A DNA stretch of 64,000 nucleotides from NCBI GenBank assembly GCA_025210375.1, contig JAOASB010000012.1, forward strand, positions 1 to 64,000. The letters run 5' to 3'. Position 1 is the stretch's first letter; each line of letters opens with the position of its first letter. This DNA is from Maledivibacter sp. GTDB lineage: Bacteria; Bacillota; Clostridia; Peptostreptococcales; Caminicellaceae. The notes beneath the pieces were generated by a model. It was not told where the DNA came from, did not search any database, and saw only the letters and a list, made by a program, of their open reading frames with translations. Shown piece after piece: positions 8,201 through 15,335 of the stretch. The position numbers and the translations under genes are program-made.

Positions 8201-10243
8201 ACGAAGCTGCATAATGTCTATGGTGCAGGTAAGGTAACAATCAAGAATGGCGATAAAGGTGCGTTTATAGGTAATTGTATAGGTGATCCGAATATCATCA
8301 ATGCCTTTTACAACATAACAGGTAACGAGACATTAGTACCTATTGGATATAAAGTAAACACTTCATTAAAAGCCAAAACTACAGAAGAGCTAAAACAAAT
8401 AGCGACCTTTACAGGTTGGGATATATCTGAGGCAGGAAGCGGACAAAATACTGTATGGCTAATAGAAGAAGGTGTTACATATCCATACCTTAATGATAGC
8501 TATATACCTGTTATATCAACAGCGTGTGATGTAGCATCATGGAATGTACCATCAAACCCTACAATAGGTGGTACAGATAATACTGCGATAAACAAAACAG
8601 TGGATAACGGAACAACCGAGATAACAATAGATGTGACAGTAAGTAGTGGGGCAACTTGGAAACTATATAGTGATAGTGGCTGTACAACAGAAATAGGAAA
8701 CAAAAAGCTTACTTTATCTATGGGAACTAACACAGCCTATCTAAAAGTAATAGCAAAAGATGGAAGTACAACTAAGGTATATACACTAACCATAACAAGA
8801 GAGGGTATCGTTAAAGTAACCTCCATAACCGTAACAGGACAAGGAGATTCGACTACAATCACCGATAATGATGGTACACTACAAATGTCAGCAGAAGTAT
8901 TACCAACAAATGCTGATAATAAAGAAGTGATATGGTCGGTAAGTGATGAAAGTAAAGCGACAATATCAGAAACAGGCTTATTAACAGCAGTAGATAACGG
9001 TACAGTAACCGTAACAACCACTGCAAAAGATGGTTCAGGTGTTGATGGTCAGCTAGAAATAACCATAAGTGGACAATCACACTTACCTGCATTAGGAACA
9101 CGAGTGGAAAAAGATTCATCAGGTCAATACGTAGTAGCTACAAATCAAAGCAGTAGCAGTAATCCAATAGGTTTATGGAGAATAGAAGATTTAGTTGCCA
9201 TAGGTAACGATACTGCATCTTTATCAGAAGATTATGTTCTAATGAATGATTTAGATTTTAATAATAGAGATAGCTATCGAAATCCAGATGATACAAGTAT
9301 AGATGCAGATGGGGATAGTGATAGCAGTGAAACTATCTATGATGAATTAAAACAATCAGGCAATACAGATGTAGGGTTTAAGTCCATAGGAAAAGATGGA
9401 AGTCCATTTACAGGGAACTTTAATGGAGGTGGCTATAAAATTGAGAATCTATATATTAATCGAAGCAGTGAAGATGATATAGGTTTATTCGGTAAAACAA
9501 AAACAACTGTAATAAAAAATATAGGAATTGAAAATTGTAAAGTAACAGGAAATGCTGGTGTAGGAGGATTAGTAGGATGGAACTCGGAAGGGGCAATAGT
9601 AAGCAATAGTTATAGTACAGGGAATATAGAAGGAAAAGGGTATTGTGTTGGAGGGTTAATGGGAGAGAATGATGAGAAAATAAGTAATTGCTACAGTACA
9701 GCAAATGTAAAAGGGAGAAATTCCCTAGGAGGATTAATAGGGTGTAATTTTAATGGACAAGTAAGTAACAGTTATAGTACAGGAAATGTAATTGGGATTA
9801 GTACAGAGATCGGGCTCGTAGGATTAGGAGGTTTAATCGGAAATAATGGAAATGATAAAGTTGAAAATTGCATTGCATTTAATTGCTCTTTAAGTCATAC
9901 TTCAGATTATGTTAGTAGAGTAGTAGGGGCTGGTGGAGGAACACTAACCAATAACTATGCCAACTCATCCATGACGGTGACAGCAAGTGGCTCTGCCATT
10001 GCTATATCAGGTGGTGCTACTGATAATGAGAAGGGTGCAGATATAACAGCAGAACAATTCAAAGATAGCAGTAGCAGTAATTCACCCTATAACCAGTGGG
10101 ATTTCACTCCTGATATAGACAATACAGGAACAGAAAAAGATAATGACGGTTATTACTGGCAAATGGGAATAGACAGACCTATTCTATATTGGTTTAACGG
10201 AACTGAAGGAGTACAAATCGGTGATGATAACGGCAGAAGATAG
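5216..10243 (+). CDS. Large SLH-domain surface protein with GLUG repeats, cadherin-like and Ig-like domains
   Basis: A 1675-residue exported protein that starts at ATG 5216 behind AAAGGAG. The signal peptide ends near residue 30 (NVAFA-QT). Three N-terminal SLH domains (about 36-210; HWAEDTI, GYPDGTFKPD, GYPDGKFKPN) anchor it non-covalently to pyruvylated cell-wall polymer. Then come a beta-rich region (220-375), a Ser/Gly linker, an Ig-like domain with YKWQ (395-485) and a long GLUG-repeat block (495-1095; GGFAGRL, AGFVGWI, SYAIGDIYG). A cadherin-like beta-sandwich (1100-1198), a Big_2 domain (1200-1287; VSDESKATISETG) and a second GLUG block (1288-1675; GGLVGWN, NSYSTGNIEG) complete it. GLUG repeats are common in adhesins and substrate-binding surface proteins. 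The exact ligand is unknown. A hairpin terminator follows. Confidence 0.92.
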   Translation: MIRISRNKIVTYIMAVAIIVSSIFPNVAFAQTNDKEIFSDINGHWAEDTIIKHAKKGMLKGYPDGTFKPDQGMKRCELISVINRYFGLKNKSNDNYNDINEKAWYAEDTAKAKYYDYVKGLTAEPNKEATRDDVIGMLALILDMEEQSKTNKSITYSDIENLAEENRNNIKEFSKMGYIQGYPDGKFKPNKVINRAEILAITEAVLGYIVTSQEDLKNIPKDAKKITIINPDITIENLETEADIYISAGVNGKLNIKDSKLKGKVEIEGGTEKNPIQLENVEVGKLIITKAKEKPTINMVSTNVKEVKVKSEATINTDKKSVIKKADIRSKSNWTGQGKIQKAYVKTKDVTIEKKPQYVEVSDKKISVTIGKKDITYKTDDKRPYSGGSNSGSQQPTKTNITKVNIAGQIKQGETLTANISPARATATYKWQREEVAGTYIDIVKATASTYTLTVDDVGKNIRVVATGTGNYKGEITSQTVGVILNNDPIAIKIKDGWIPVASKEELKQINSNTDQTFGLGTKYEDTYTGGMDKKYMLVADIDLVGENFEPIGYYKESPIAFTGKFTGEGYTISNLTIERDEEYQGFFSKLGQGAEITHINIDTVKMKTSSYSGVLAGASDGARIADSEIKHVDYNLFPVKFHGEWKSAIGGYIGDSTSTVFENLKVEDFQLVLDEDSIEIWAKNLGGLSGIVDGGTVKGCTIKDITLRAEDDITKNNYSFRLMGGLIGQLNNSTSELLKIVDNKVENLDMKISGWAIGDNSGGLIGEINNSKESKVPTNGDICISDCQVTGTIQGGGGVRTSYGTTLAGGLIGIVDGTGTPMGKIEISNSNTSVRMYDFLKSPGYLDTAIAQDGVGGFAGRLINVKIDNCYATGDMGKFGDFDPDSGSGVKIDEDAVMAGFVGWIQDSIVEDSYAIGDIYGSTYSAGFASATMNSKISRCYATGDINSKISTTSWIGGFIAWTIAENHIQDSYATSDVNSGHESGNFIGFESGTTKLHNVYGAGKVTIKNGDKGAFIGNCIGDPNIINAFYNITGNETLVPIGYKVNTSLKAKTTEELKQIATFTGWDISEAGSGQNTVWLIEEGVTYPYLNDSYIPVISTACDVASWNVPSNPTIGGTDNTAINKTVDNGTTEITIDVTVSSGATWKLYSDSGCTTEIGNKKLTLSMGTNTAYLKVIAKDGSTTKVYTLTITREGIVKVTSITVTGQGDSTTITDNDGTLQMSAEVLPTNADNKEVIWSVSDESKATISETGLLTAVDNGTVTVTTTAKDGSGVDGQLEITISGQSHLPALGTRVEKDSSGQYVVATNQSSSSNPIGLWRIEDLVAIGNDTASLSEDYVLMNDLDFNNRDSYRNPDDTSIDADGDSDSSETIYDELKQSGNTDVGFKSIGKDGSPFTGNFNGGGYKIENLYINRSSEDDIGLFGKTKTTVIKNIGIENCKVTGNAGVGGLVGWNSEGAIVSNSYSTGNIEGKGYCVGGLMGENDEKISNCYSTANVKGRNSLGGLIGCNFNGQVSNSYSTGNVIGISTEIGLVGLGGLIGNNGNDKVENCIAFNCSLSHTSDYVSRVVGAGGGTLTNNYANSSMTVTASGSAIAISGGATDNEKGADITAEQFKDSSSSNSPYNQWDFTPDIDNTGTEKDNDGYYWQMGIDRPILYWFNGTEGVQIGDDNGRR

Positions 10244-10273
10244 TACATTCACAGAGACTGGGTATTGAGAGTG

Positions 10274-10310
10274 AAAGACTCTATGACCTTAACGGGTTAT
10301 AGAGTCTTTT
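10274..10310 (+). terminator. Intrinsic terminator of the SLH/GLUG gene
   Basis: AAAGACTCTATGACC (10274-10288) pairs with GGTTATAGAGTCTTT (10295-10309), with one G-U pair and a 6-base loop. Confidence 0.85.
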
Positions 10311-10334
10311 GTAGATCATCCTTCTCCAAAAAAC

Positions 10335-10374
10335 TTGACAGAATAGTATACCTATATTACTATTTTAGTATACC
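10335..10374 (+). promoter_or_regulatory. Promoter/operator region of the marR gene
   Basis: TTGACA at 10335-10340 is a perfect -35 box; a weaker -10 (TACTAT, 10358) lies 17 bases on. TAGTATACC occurs twice (10344-10352 and 10366-10374), each containing the palindrome GTATAC, 22 bases apart (two helical turns). One copy sits between the boxes, as expected of an autoregulatory MarR operator. Operator function is inferred. Confidence 0.5.
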
Positions 10375-10416
10375 AGTATTACAAGAATGTTTATTAATAA
10401 AGAAAGAGGGTTATCA

Positions 10417-10881
10417 ATGAAAAAAATAATTGCAGAATTTATGGAAGTCTCCGGCCTATATATGGAGCTTATTAAGAAGACAGAGAAGGTTAAAAGAAAA
10501 TATAATGGAATAGAGCTACACCCATCTGAGATACATACATTAGTTTTTATTCAAGACAATAATGAAAGTAATATGACTGAGATAGCACAAAGATTAGGAG
10601 TTACAAAGGGGGCCATTTTTAAGATAATTGACAAGCTAGGGCAGAAAGAATTATTGAGTCGGTACAAAAAGCCCGACAACAATAAAAATACTTATTTTAA
10701 ATTGAGTGAAAAAGGGCTGCTTGCCTATGATGGACATGAAAAATTTCATAAAGACTTTTTTGGCGATCCCCCTGAAGAATTTTTAAAATTTATTGATGAA
10801 AATCAAGAAACTATATTAAAAATGTTTGGATTTACTAAAGATTACTTGGTGGAGCATATAGAAAAAATAGACGCAAAATAG
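10417..10881 (+). CDS. MarR-family transcriptional regulator
   Basis: 154 residues from ATG 10417, chosen because AAAGAGGG lies 6 bases upstream; an earlier in-frame ATG at 10387 has no ribosome binding site. The winged helix-turn-helix spans about 35-105 (MTEIAQRLGVTKGAIFKIID, then the wing YKKPDNNKNTYFKLSEKG), flanked by dimerisation helices. This is a typical MarR protein: a dimer that binds a palindromic operator and is released by a small ligand. The paired GTATAC elements just upstream suggest autoregulation. The next downstream gene is a disrupted ATC-hydrolase-like frame, so its former target may be lost. Confidence 0.88.
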   Translation: MKKIIAEFMEVSGLYMELIKKTEKVKRKYNGIELHPSEIHTLVFIQDNNESNMTEIAQRLGVTKGAIFKIIDKLGQKELLSRYKKPDNNKNTYFKLSEKGLLAYDGHEKFHKDFFGDPPEEFLKFIDENQETILKMFGFTKDYLVEHIEKIDAK

Positions 10882-10905
10882 TAGTTGTAGAGAGAGGATG
10901 ATAGT

Positions 10906-11169
10906 TATGTTAAAGACTAATATAGACAATATTGCTAAACCCTCCAGTCCAATGATTATAAATATGTGTACAAAGTAACTAAATGTATGTTTTATGAATT
11001 TTTCAAGCATTTAGAGGTGCCTGAACTTACAACAATAATGTGTAGCATTGATAATGCTATATTTAATTCTTACTTGCCAGAAAAAATTACTTTTCACCGT
11101 AATGGAATCAATAATAGAATGGTAGATGGGGCTTCTGAGTGCATATTTGTAATGGAAAACCATGAATAA
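10906..11169 (+). pseudogene. L-2-amino-thiazoline-4-carboxylate hydrolase-like remnant
   Basis: A start with RBS (GAGAGAGGATGATAGTT-ATG, 10906) runs only 23 codons to TAA near 10975. In another frame, NDYKYVYKVTKCMFYEFFK, then PELTTIMCSIDN and LPEKITFHRNGINNRMVDGA, match the C-terminal half of ATC-hydrolase (PF14196-like) proteins, including the paired Cys-containing motifs. The join suggests a deletion plus frameshift near 10945. The C-terminal piece alone (ATG 10966) has no RBS. Family assignment is from motif memory and moderately certain; loss of function is likely. Confidence 0.6.
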
Positions 11170-11520
11170 CAAATAAAAATGAGGTTTCAAAATCAAGGGG
11201 ACAGTATTTCGTGACCAAGTACATTTATGTGTAAGTATGCCACACGAATATAGTGTTCCTTATAACTTTAGATATTATTATGGGGGCGATTGCCCTCTAT
11301 CTAAGGTTTATTTTGGTTTACGGAATAATGATAACTTGATATAATGAGATTAAAATAATGGAATTTTAATTACCTAGATTTTGTACAAATAACTAGGTAG
11401 TATTTAGAAAACTATATAAACTTAATAACTGAAACTAGACATGCAGAAGTATTTACTACTTTATTCTCATCTAGTTTAGATCATATACTTTTCATAGGTG
11501 AGATGCCGCCTTTCTGTTAA
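11170..11520. other. Intergenic stretch without recognisable gene
   Basis: AT-rich, with stops in all frames. Nothing supported apart from a G-rich patch at 11281-11297. It leads into a MITE-like repeat. Confidence 0.4.
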
Positions 11521-11683
11521 TTGAGCAAATTGCATAATTACTTTCTATAAAAACCATCTACTACATGTAGTTTAAAAATCTTCAAAGCTATGCCACCAAA
11601 TATGCTTATATCCTAAGTAATTAAATTAAGGATGATATTCGCATATGCAATTGTGCCAAGTAAGAGTTATGCAATTTCCTCAA
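11521..11683 (+). repeat. MITE-like element, copy 1 (full length, 163 bp)
   Basis: It begins TTGAGCAAATTGCATAA and ends TTATGCAATTTCCTCAA: 17-bp terminal inverted repeats with one mismatch. The interior has a small palindrome (ACTACATGTAGT). It has no coding capacity. A closely related 163-bp copy lies at 26510-26672 and shorter copies at 34806, 57910 and elsewhere. It sits 100 bp upstream of the GGDEF/EAL gene. Flanks are TTAA/TTAT-like; no clear target-site duplication could be fixed by eye. Confidence 0.85.
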
Positions 11684-11782
11684 TTATTTTTGTGGTAAAT
11701 ATATCATGGAATTTTTATTAAATTACATATTTGTTGTTTGTAGAAAACTTAGGTAATTAAATTGTAATAAGAGGGTAAGCTT

Positions 11783-14698
11783 ATGAAAAAAATAGGTAAA
11801 AAAGAAGAAAACGTAGTAAATAAATATAAATTAATATATACACCTTTATTTATTGTGTTATTAGTTGTCCTTATCGTAAGTGTATCCAGTTTTTGTATAA
11901 GTAAGAAATTAATGTTATCCCAGATGAAGCAATCAGGACTAAATCTAGTTAAACAGACAACTAGACAGATTGAGGGAAATAATAGGGCATTAGATGTAGT
12001 AGAAGAAATGCTTGAAGAAAAAATCAGGATAGCGGGAAAAATCGTGATAAACAATGAAAAGGAATTAAATGAATCATTTTTAATAGAGTTAAAGGAAGAA
12101 TTAAATGTAGATGAATTGCATTGGATGAATGAAAAAGGAGAAATTCTATATACAACCGTTGAAGGATATAGAGGTTGGGTTGCTCCAAAAGGTCATCCAC
12201 TGGATGAGTTTTCATTAAGTGATAATGAAGAATTATTGGAGGAGATAAGACTTGATGCAAAGTTTGGAATTCCCATTAAATATGGAGCCATAAAGAATTC
12301 AAATGGGTATATTGTTCAAGTAGGGGTCTTAGCCAAAAACATAGAGGAATTAACAAAAGAATTCAGTTATCAGACTTTGGTTAGAGAATTAGGAAAAGAA
12401 GAAAATATTGCTTATGCAACAATTATAGATAAGAATTTAAAAACTGTTGTAGATTCAAATATAGAATACATAGGTACTTCATATGATAATGAACAAGAAT
12501 TTGAAGATATTATAAATGGAAATGTGAATATGAAAGAGTTATATTGTGATGAGATAGATGCTAAAGTATTGGAATTATCAGTTCCCATATTTGTCAAAGA
12601 GGAAATTACAGGGATTTTGGTAATAGGAATTTCCATGAAACAAGTATATGTTTATATTTATACTATTTTTATAACATCATTTATTATAGCTTTTATTATG
12701 TTTTTTATATTCTTGTGGGTACAGAATATAAATCTTATAAAACCTGTGAATCGATTAAATAAACAAATTAATGAAATAGATGTAGAGAATAATTTGCCAT
12801 TTAGAATCCCCTTATTGGATAATGATCCTTTTGGAGGAGTGATTATTTCTGTTAACAATTTGCTAGATAAAATAGACAATTATTTCTATCAATTAAAAGA
12901 AAATCAACAAGAGTTAGAGGCATCAAACGAAGAGATAATAGCTGCATATCAGCAGTTATCAGCATCAGAAGAAGAAATAAGAGCGCAATATTATGAAATA
13001 CAAAACTATACTAAAAAATTAGAAAGTTTAAAACAGAAATATTCAATTGCTATTGAAGGTACAAATTGTGCTGTATGGGAAATAAATTTAAAGGATAAAA
13101 CAATTTATTTTTCTCAAGAAATTAATATTATCTTTGATATTCCCTATCAAAAATCAGAAAAAATCGAGGAAGTTCTTAGAAAGTATCTAAGTGTTGAAGA
13201 TAGAGAGAAGTTAATAAAGTCCTTTATAGAATATGAAAACGGAGAAAAAGAGGAGATAGATAATCAAATAAATTTAAAAGATAAGGATGGTGATATAAAA
13301 AACATATTAATTCGTGGAAAGGGAATTTACGATGAAAATAGGGAAATTGAGTTTATAAATGGTATTTTACTAGATATAACAACATTAAAGAAACAGGAAG
13401 CATATATAGAGAAGCTTGCTTACAATGATCCCTTAACAAACTTACCTAATAGGAGATTATTTTTTAAAAAACTTCATGAAGCAATTGTTGAAAATAAATC
13501 AGGAGCTGTAATATTACTAGATTTAGATGATTTTAAGCAAATTAATGATACTTTAGGTCATGTAAATGGGGACAAAGTATTGAAAAGAGTTGCAGATGAA
13601 CTCATAAATACAAAAAGTGAAAAAGTATTTATATCAAGGTTTGGTGGAGATGAATTTCTTCTTTTAATAGAAGGCGAAAAGGATATTGAGAAGATAGAAT
13701 TTTATGTAAAGAAAATAACGAATATATTTAAGGATAAAATGATCATAGAAGGAAATGAAATCTATATAAGTGCTAGCATAGGAATCACTTTATATCCTTC
13801 TGATAGTAACGATGCTGATCAATTGATTATGAATGCAGATATGGCAATGTATAAAATAAAAGATTCAGGAAAAAACAATTATTTGTTCTTTAATGAGAAA
13901 ATGAATGAGAAATTAAAGAAACAACTTGAAATAAAGAATATATTAAGAAATGCAATAAAAGAAGGTGGATTCAAGTTAGTATACCAACCTCAAATATGCA
14001 CTTATACAGGGAAAATTGTAGGGTTTGAAGCCCTCTTGAGGTTGAGAGATCATAATATTTCACCAGATATATTTATTTCTATGGCAGAAGAAAACGGTAT
14101 GATTGTGGAAATTGGAAAGTGGGTTACAAAAGAAGCTATTAAACAAATGGCAGTATGGCAAGGGAAGGGCATGGATATAAAACTTATAGCCATTAATTTT
14201 TCAGCCAAACAGTTAAATGATTTAAACTATATTGAATTTTTAAAGGATACATTAAGAGAAACGAAGGTAGAAGCTAAACATATAGAAATAGAGATTACAG
14301 AAAGTATTTTTTTAGATAACAAAAAAGAAACTATAGTATTTTTAAATAAATTAAAGGACTTAGGTATAAGAATTGCTTTAGACGATTTTGGAACAGGATA
14401 CTCATCTCTTAGTTATTTAACATTTTTACCAGTAGATAAAATAAAGCTAGATAAATCATTATGTGATAAGTTCTTAGAAATAGAAAATGTTTCAGTAATG
14501 GCTAATATTATTTCACTTGCCCATAGCTTGAATTTAGAAGTGCTGGCAGAGGGAATAGAAAATATTGAACAATATAAGAGGTTGAAGGAAGAGAGATGTA
14601 ATTACATTCAAGGATATTTATTCAGTAAACCTGTAGAAGTAGATAAGGTAGAAAAAATACATGATCACAATTTTTTAGATAAGATAAAGCTTTCCTAA
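11783..14698 (+). CDS. Membrane-bound GGDEF + EAL cyclic-di-GMP enzyme with PAS domain
   Basis: 971 residues. TM1 (about 18-37) and TM2 (293-316) bracket an extracytoplasmic Cache-like sensor. A HAMP-like linker, a coiled coil (370-415; EASNEEIIAAYQQLSASEEE), a PAS domain (420-540), a GGDEF domain (about 550-710; intact RFGGDEF near 620) and an EAL domain (about 730-965) follow. In the EAL domain the catalytic motifs are intact: EALLRL, EITES, LDDFGTGYSSL, LAEGIEN and QGYLF. No RxxD inhibitory site is seen just before GGDEF. Both cyclase and phosphodiesterase activities are therefore possible; which dominates cannot be told from sequence. RBS AAGAGGG precedes ATG 11783. The MITE copy just upstream may affect its expression. 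Confidence 0.93.
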   Translation: MKKIGKKEENVVNKYKLIYTPLFIVLLVVLIVSVSSFCISKKLMLSQMKQSGLNLVKQTTRQIEGNNRALDVVEEMLEEKIRIAGKIVINNEKELNESFLIELKEELNVDELHWMNEKGEILYTTVEGYRGWVAPKGHPLDEFSLSDNEELLEEIRLDAKFGIPIKYGAIKNSNGYIVQVGVLAKNIEELTKEFSYQTLVRELGKEENIAYATIIDKNLKTVVDSNIEYIGTSYDNEQEFEDIINGNVNMKELYCDEIDAKVLELSVPIFVKEEITGILVIGISMKQVYVYIYTIFITSFIIAFIMFFIFLWVQNINLIKPVNRLNKQINEIDVENNLPFRIPLLDNDPFGGVIISVNNLLDKIDNYFYQLKENQQELEASNEEIIAAYQQLSASEEEIRAQYYEIQNYTKKLESLKQKYSIAIEGTNCAVWEINLKDKTIYFSQEINIIFDIPYQKSEKIEEVLRKYLSVEDREKLIKSFIEYENGEKEEIDNQINLKDKDGDIKNILIRGKGIYDENREIEFINGILLDITTLKKQEAYIEKLAYNDPLTNLPNRRLFFKKLHEAIVENKSGAVILLDLDDFKQINDTLGHVNGDKVLKRVADELINTKSEKVFISRFGGDEFLLLIEGEKDIEKIEFYVKKITNIFKDKMIIEGNEIYISASIGITLYPSDSNDADQLIMNADMAMYKIKDSGKNNYLFFNEKMNEKLKKQLEIKNILRNAIKEGGFKLVYQPQICTYTGKIVGFEALLRLRDHNISPDIFISMAEENGMIVEIGKWVTKEAIKQMAVWQGKGMDIKLIAINFSAKQLNDLNYIEFLKDTLRETKVEAKHIEIEITESIFLDNKKETIVFLNKLKDLGIRIALDDFGTGYSSLSYLTFLPVDKIKLDKSLCDKFLEIENVSVMANIISLAHSLNLEVLAEGIENIEQYKRLKEERCNYIQGYLFSKPVEVDKVEKIHDHNFLDKIKLS

Positions 14699-14773
14699 AA
14701 ATAATCTTAAGGAAGGCTCATAAAGCAAAGGGGCAGGATGTGCAAAATTGCCTAAACAATTATCCTAATATAA

Positions 14774-14838
14774 AGGACCCAGCATTCACACTTTCGTTTT
14801 TCCTATGCGAAAGTATGCAAGGCTTGGTCCTCTTTTTA
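14774..14838 (+). terminator. Terminator after the c-di-GMP gene
   Basis: AGGACC...CTTTCG pairs with CGAAAG...GGTCCT in a long imperfect hairpin (14774-14831), followed by CTTTTT. Confidence 0.75.
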
Positions 14839-15118
14839 TTATCTAAATCCATTAATATCAAACCAGATCGTTTTTCATTTATATTCCCTACATACCTTGT
14901 CATTAATATTCACTTTTGATTTACTAGCTTTGCCATCATTATACTAATTTTTTCTATATTTCTGTTGTTAGGTTGAGTGCCTTCATACATCCTACCGTCC
15001 CTTAGCTTCTTTCTTTTCTAAATATGAGTTGTTAGACAATTGTTGAGAATTTGTTGAGAACAATATGATAAAATATGAAATTATTCGACAAAAAGGTAGA
15101 TTTAGGAAGTAAAATCAA

Positions 15119-15170
15119 GAATAATATTCCTATATTAGGCTCCAAGTAAGAGTTATGCAATTCTCCCATG
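15119..15170 (+). repeat. MITE-like element, 3' end fragment
   Basis: Matches the right-hand end of the full copies (ATATTAGGCT, then CCAAGTAAGAGTTATGCAAT), ending in a decayed terminal repeat. The left half is absent. Confidence 0.7.
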
Positions 15171-15236
15171 TGATAAAAATAATGACTAGAATTGCAGGCA
15201 TATCAGTAAATAAAATTTGAAAATTGTAAAACAATG

Positions 15237-15300
15237 TCTAGAAGCAGAAATTCCGTCCCTTAGCTTCGTCCCTTAGCTTCGCTTGGATTCTGGTTCTAGA
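15237..15300. repeat. 64-nt hairpin repeat with internal GTCCCTTAGCTTC tandem
   Basis: TCTAGAAGCAGAAATTCC at the left pairs imperfectly with GGATTCTGGTTCTAGA at the right. GTCCCTTAGCTTC occurs twice in tandem inside. A related sequence lies at 18883-18923 and a short piece (CCGTCCCTTAGCTTC) at 14995-15009. It is a small dispersed palindromic repeat, 35 bases before the next gene. Confidence 0.6.
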
Positions 15301-15335
15301 TATTTTGTAAAATTATATACTAAGGAGGAAATTTA

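Noticed and set aside
7700-9800. Repeated short sequences in the GLUG regions, considered as a CRISPR or tandem DNA repeat
   Set aside because: The repeats are irregular in length and diverged at DNA level; they follow protein-level GLUG motifs.
11170-11782. Possible c-di-GMP riboswitch ahead of the GGDEF/EAL gene
   Set aside because: No GEMM-type conserved core or tetraloop receptor pattern is visible; the main structure there is the MITE-like repeat.
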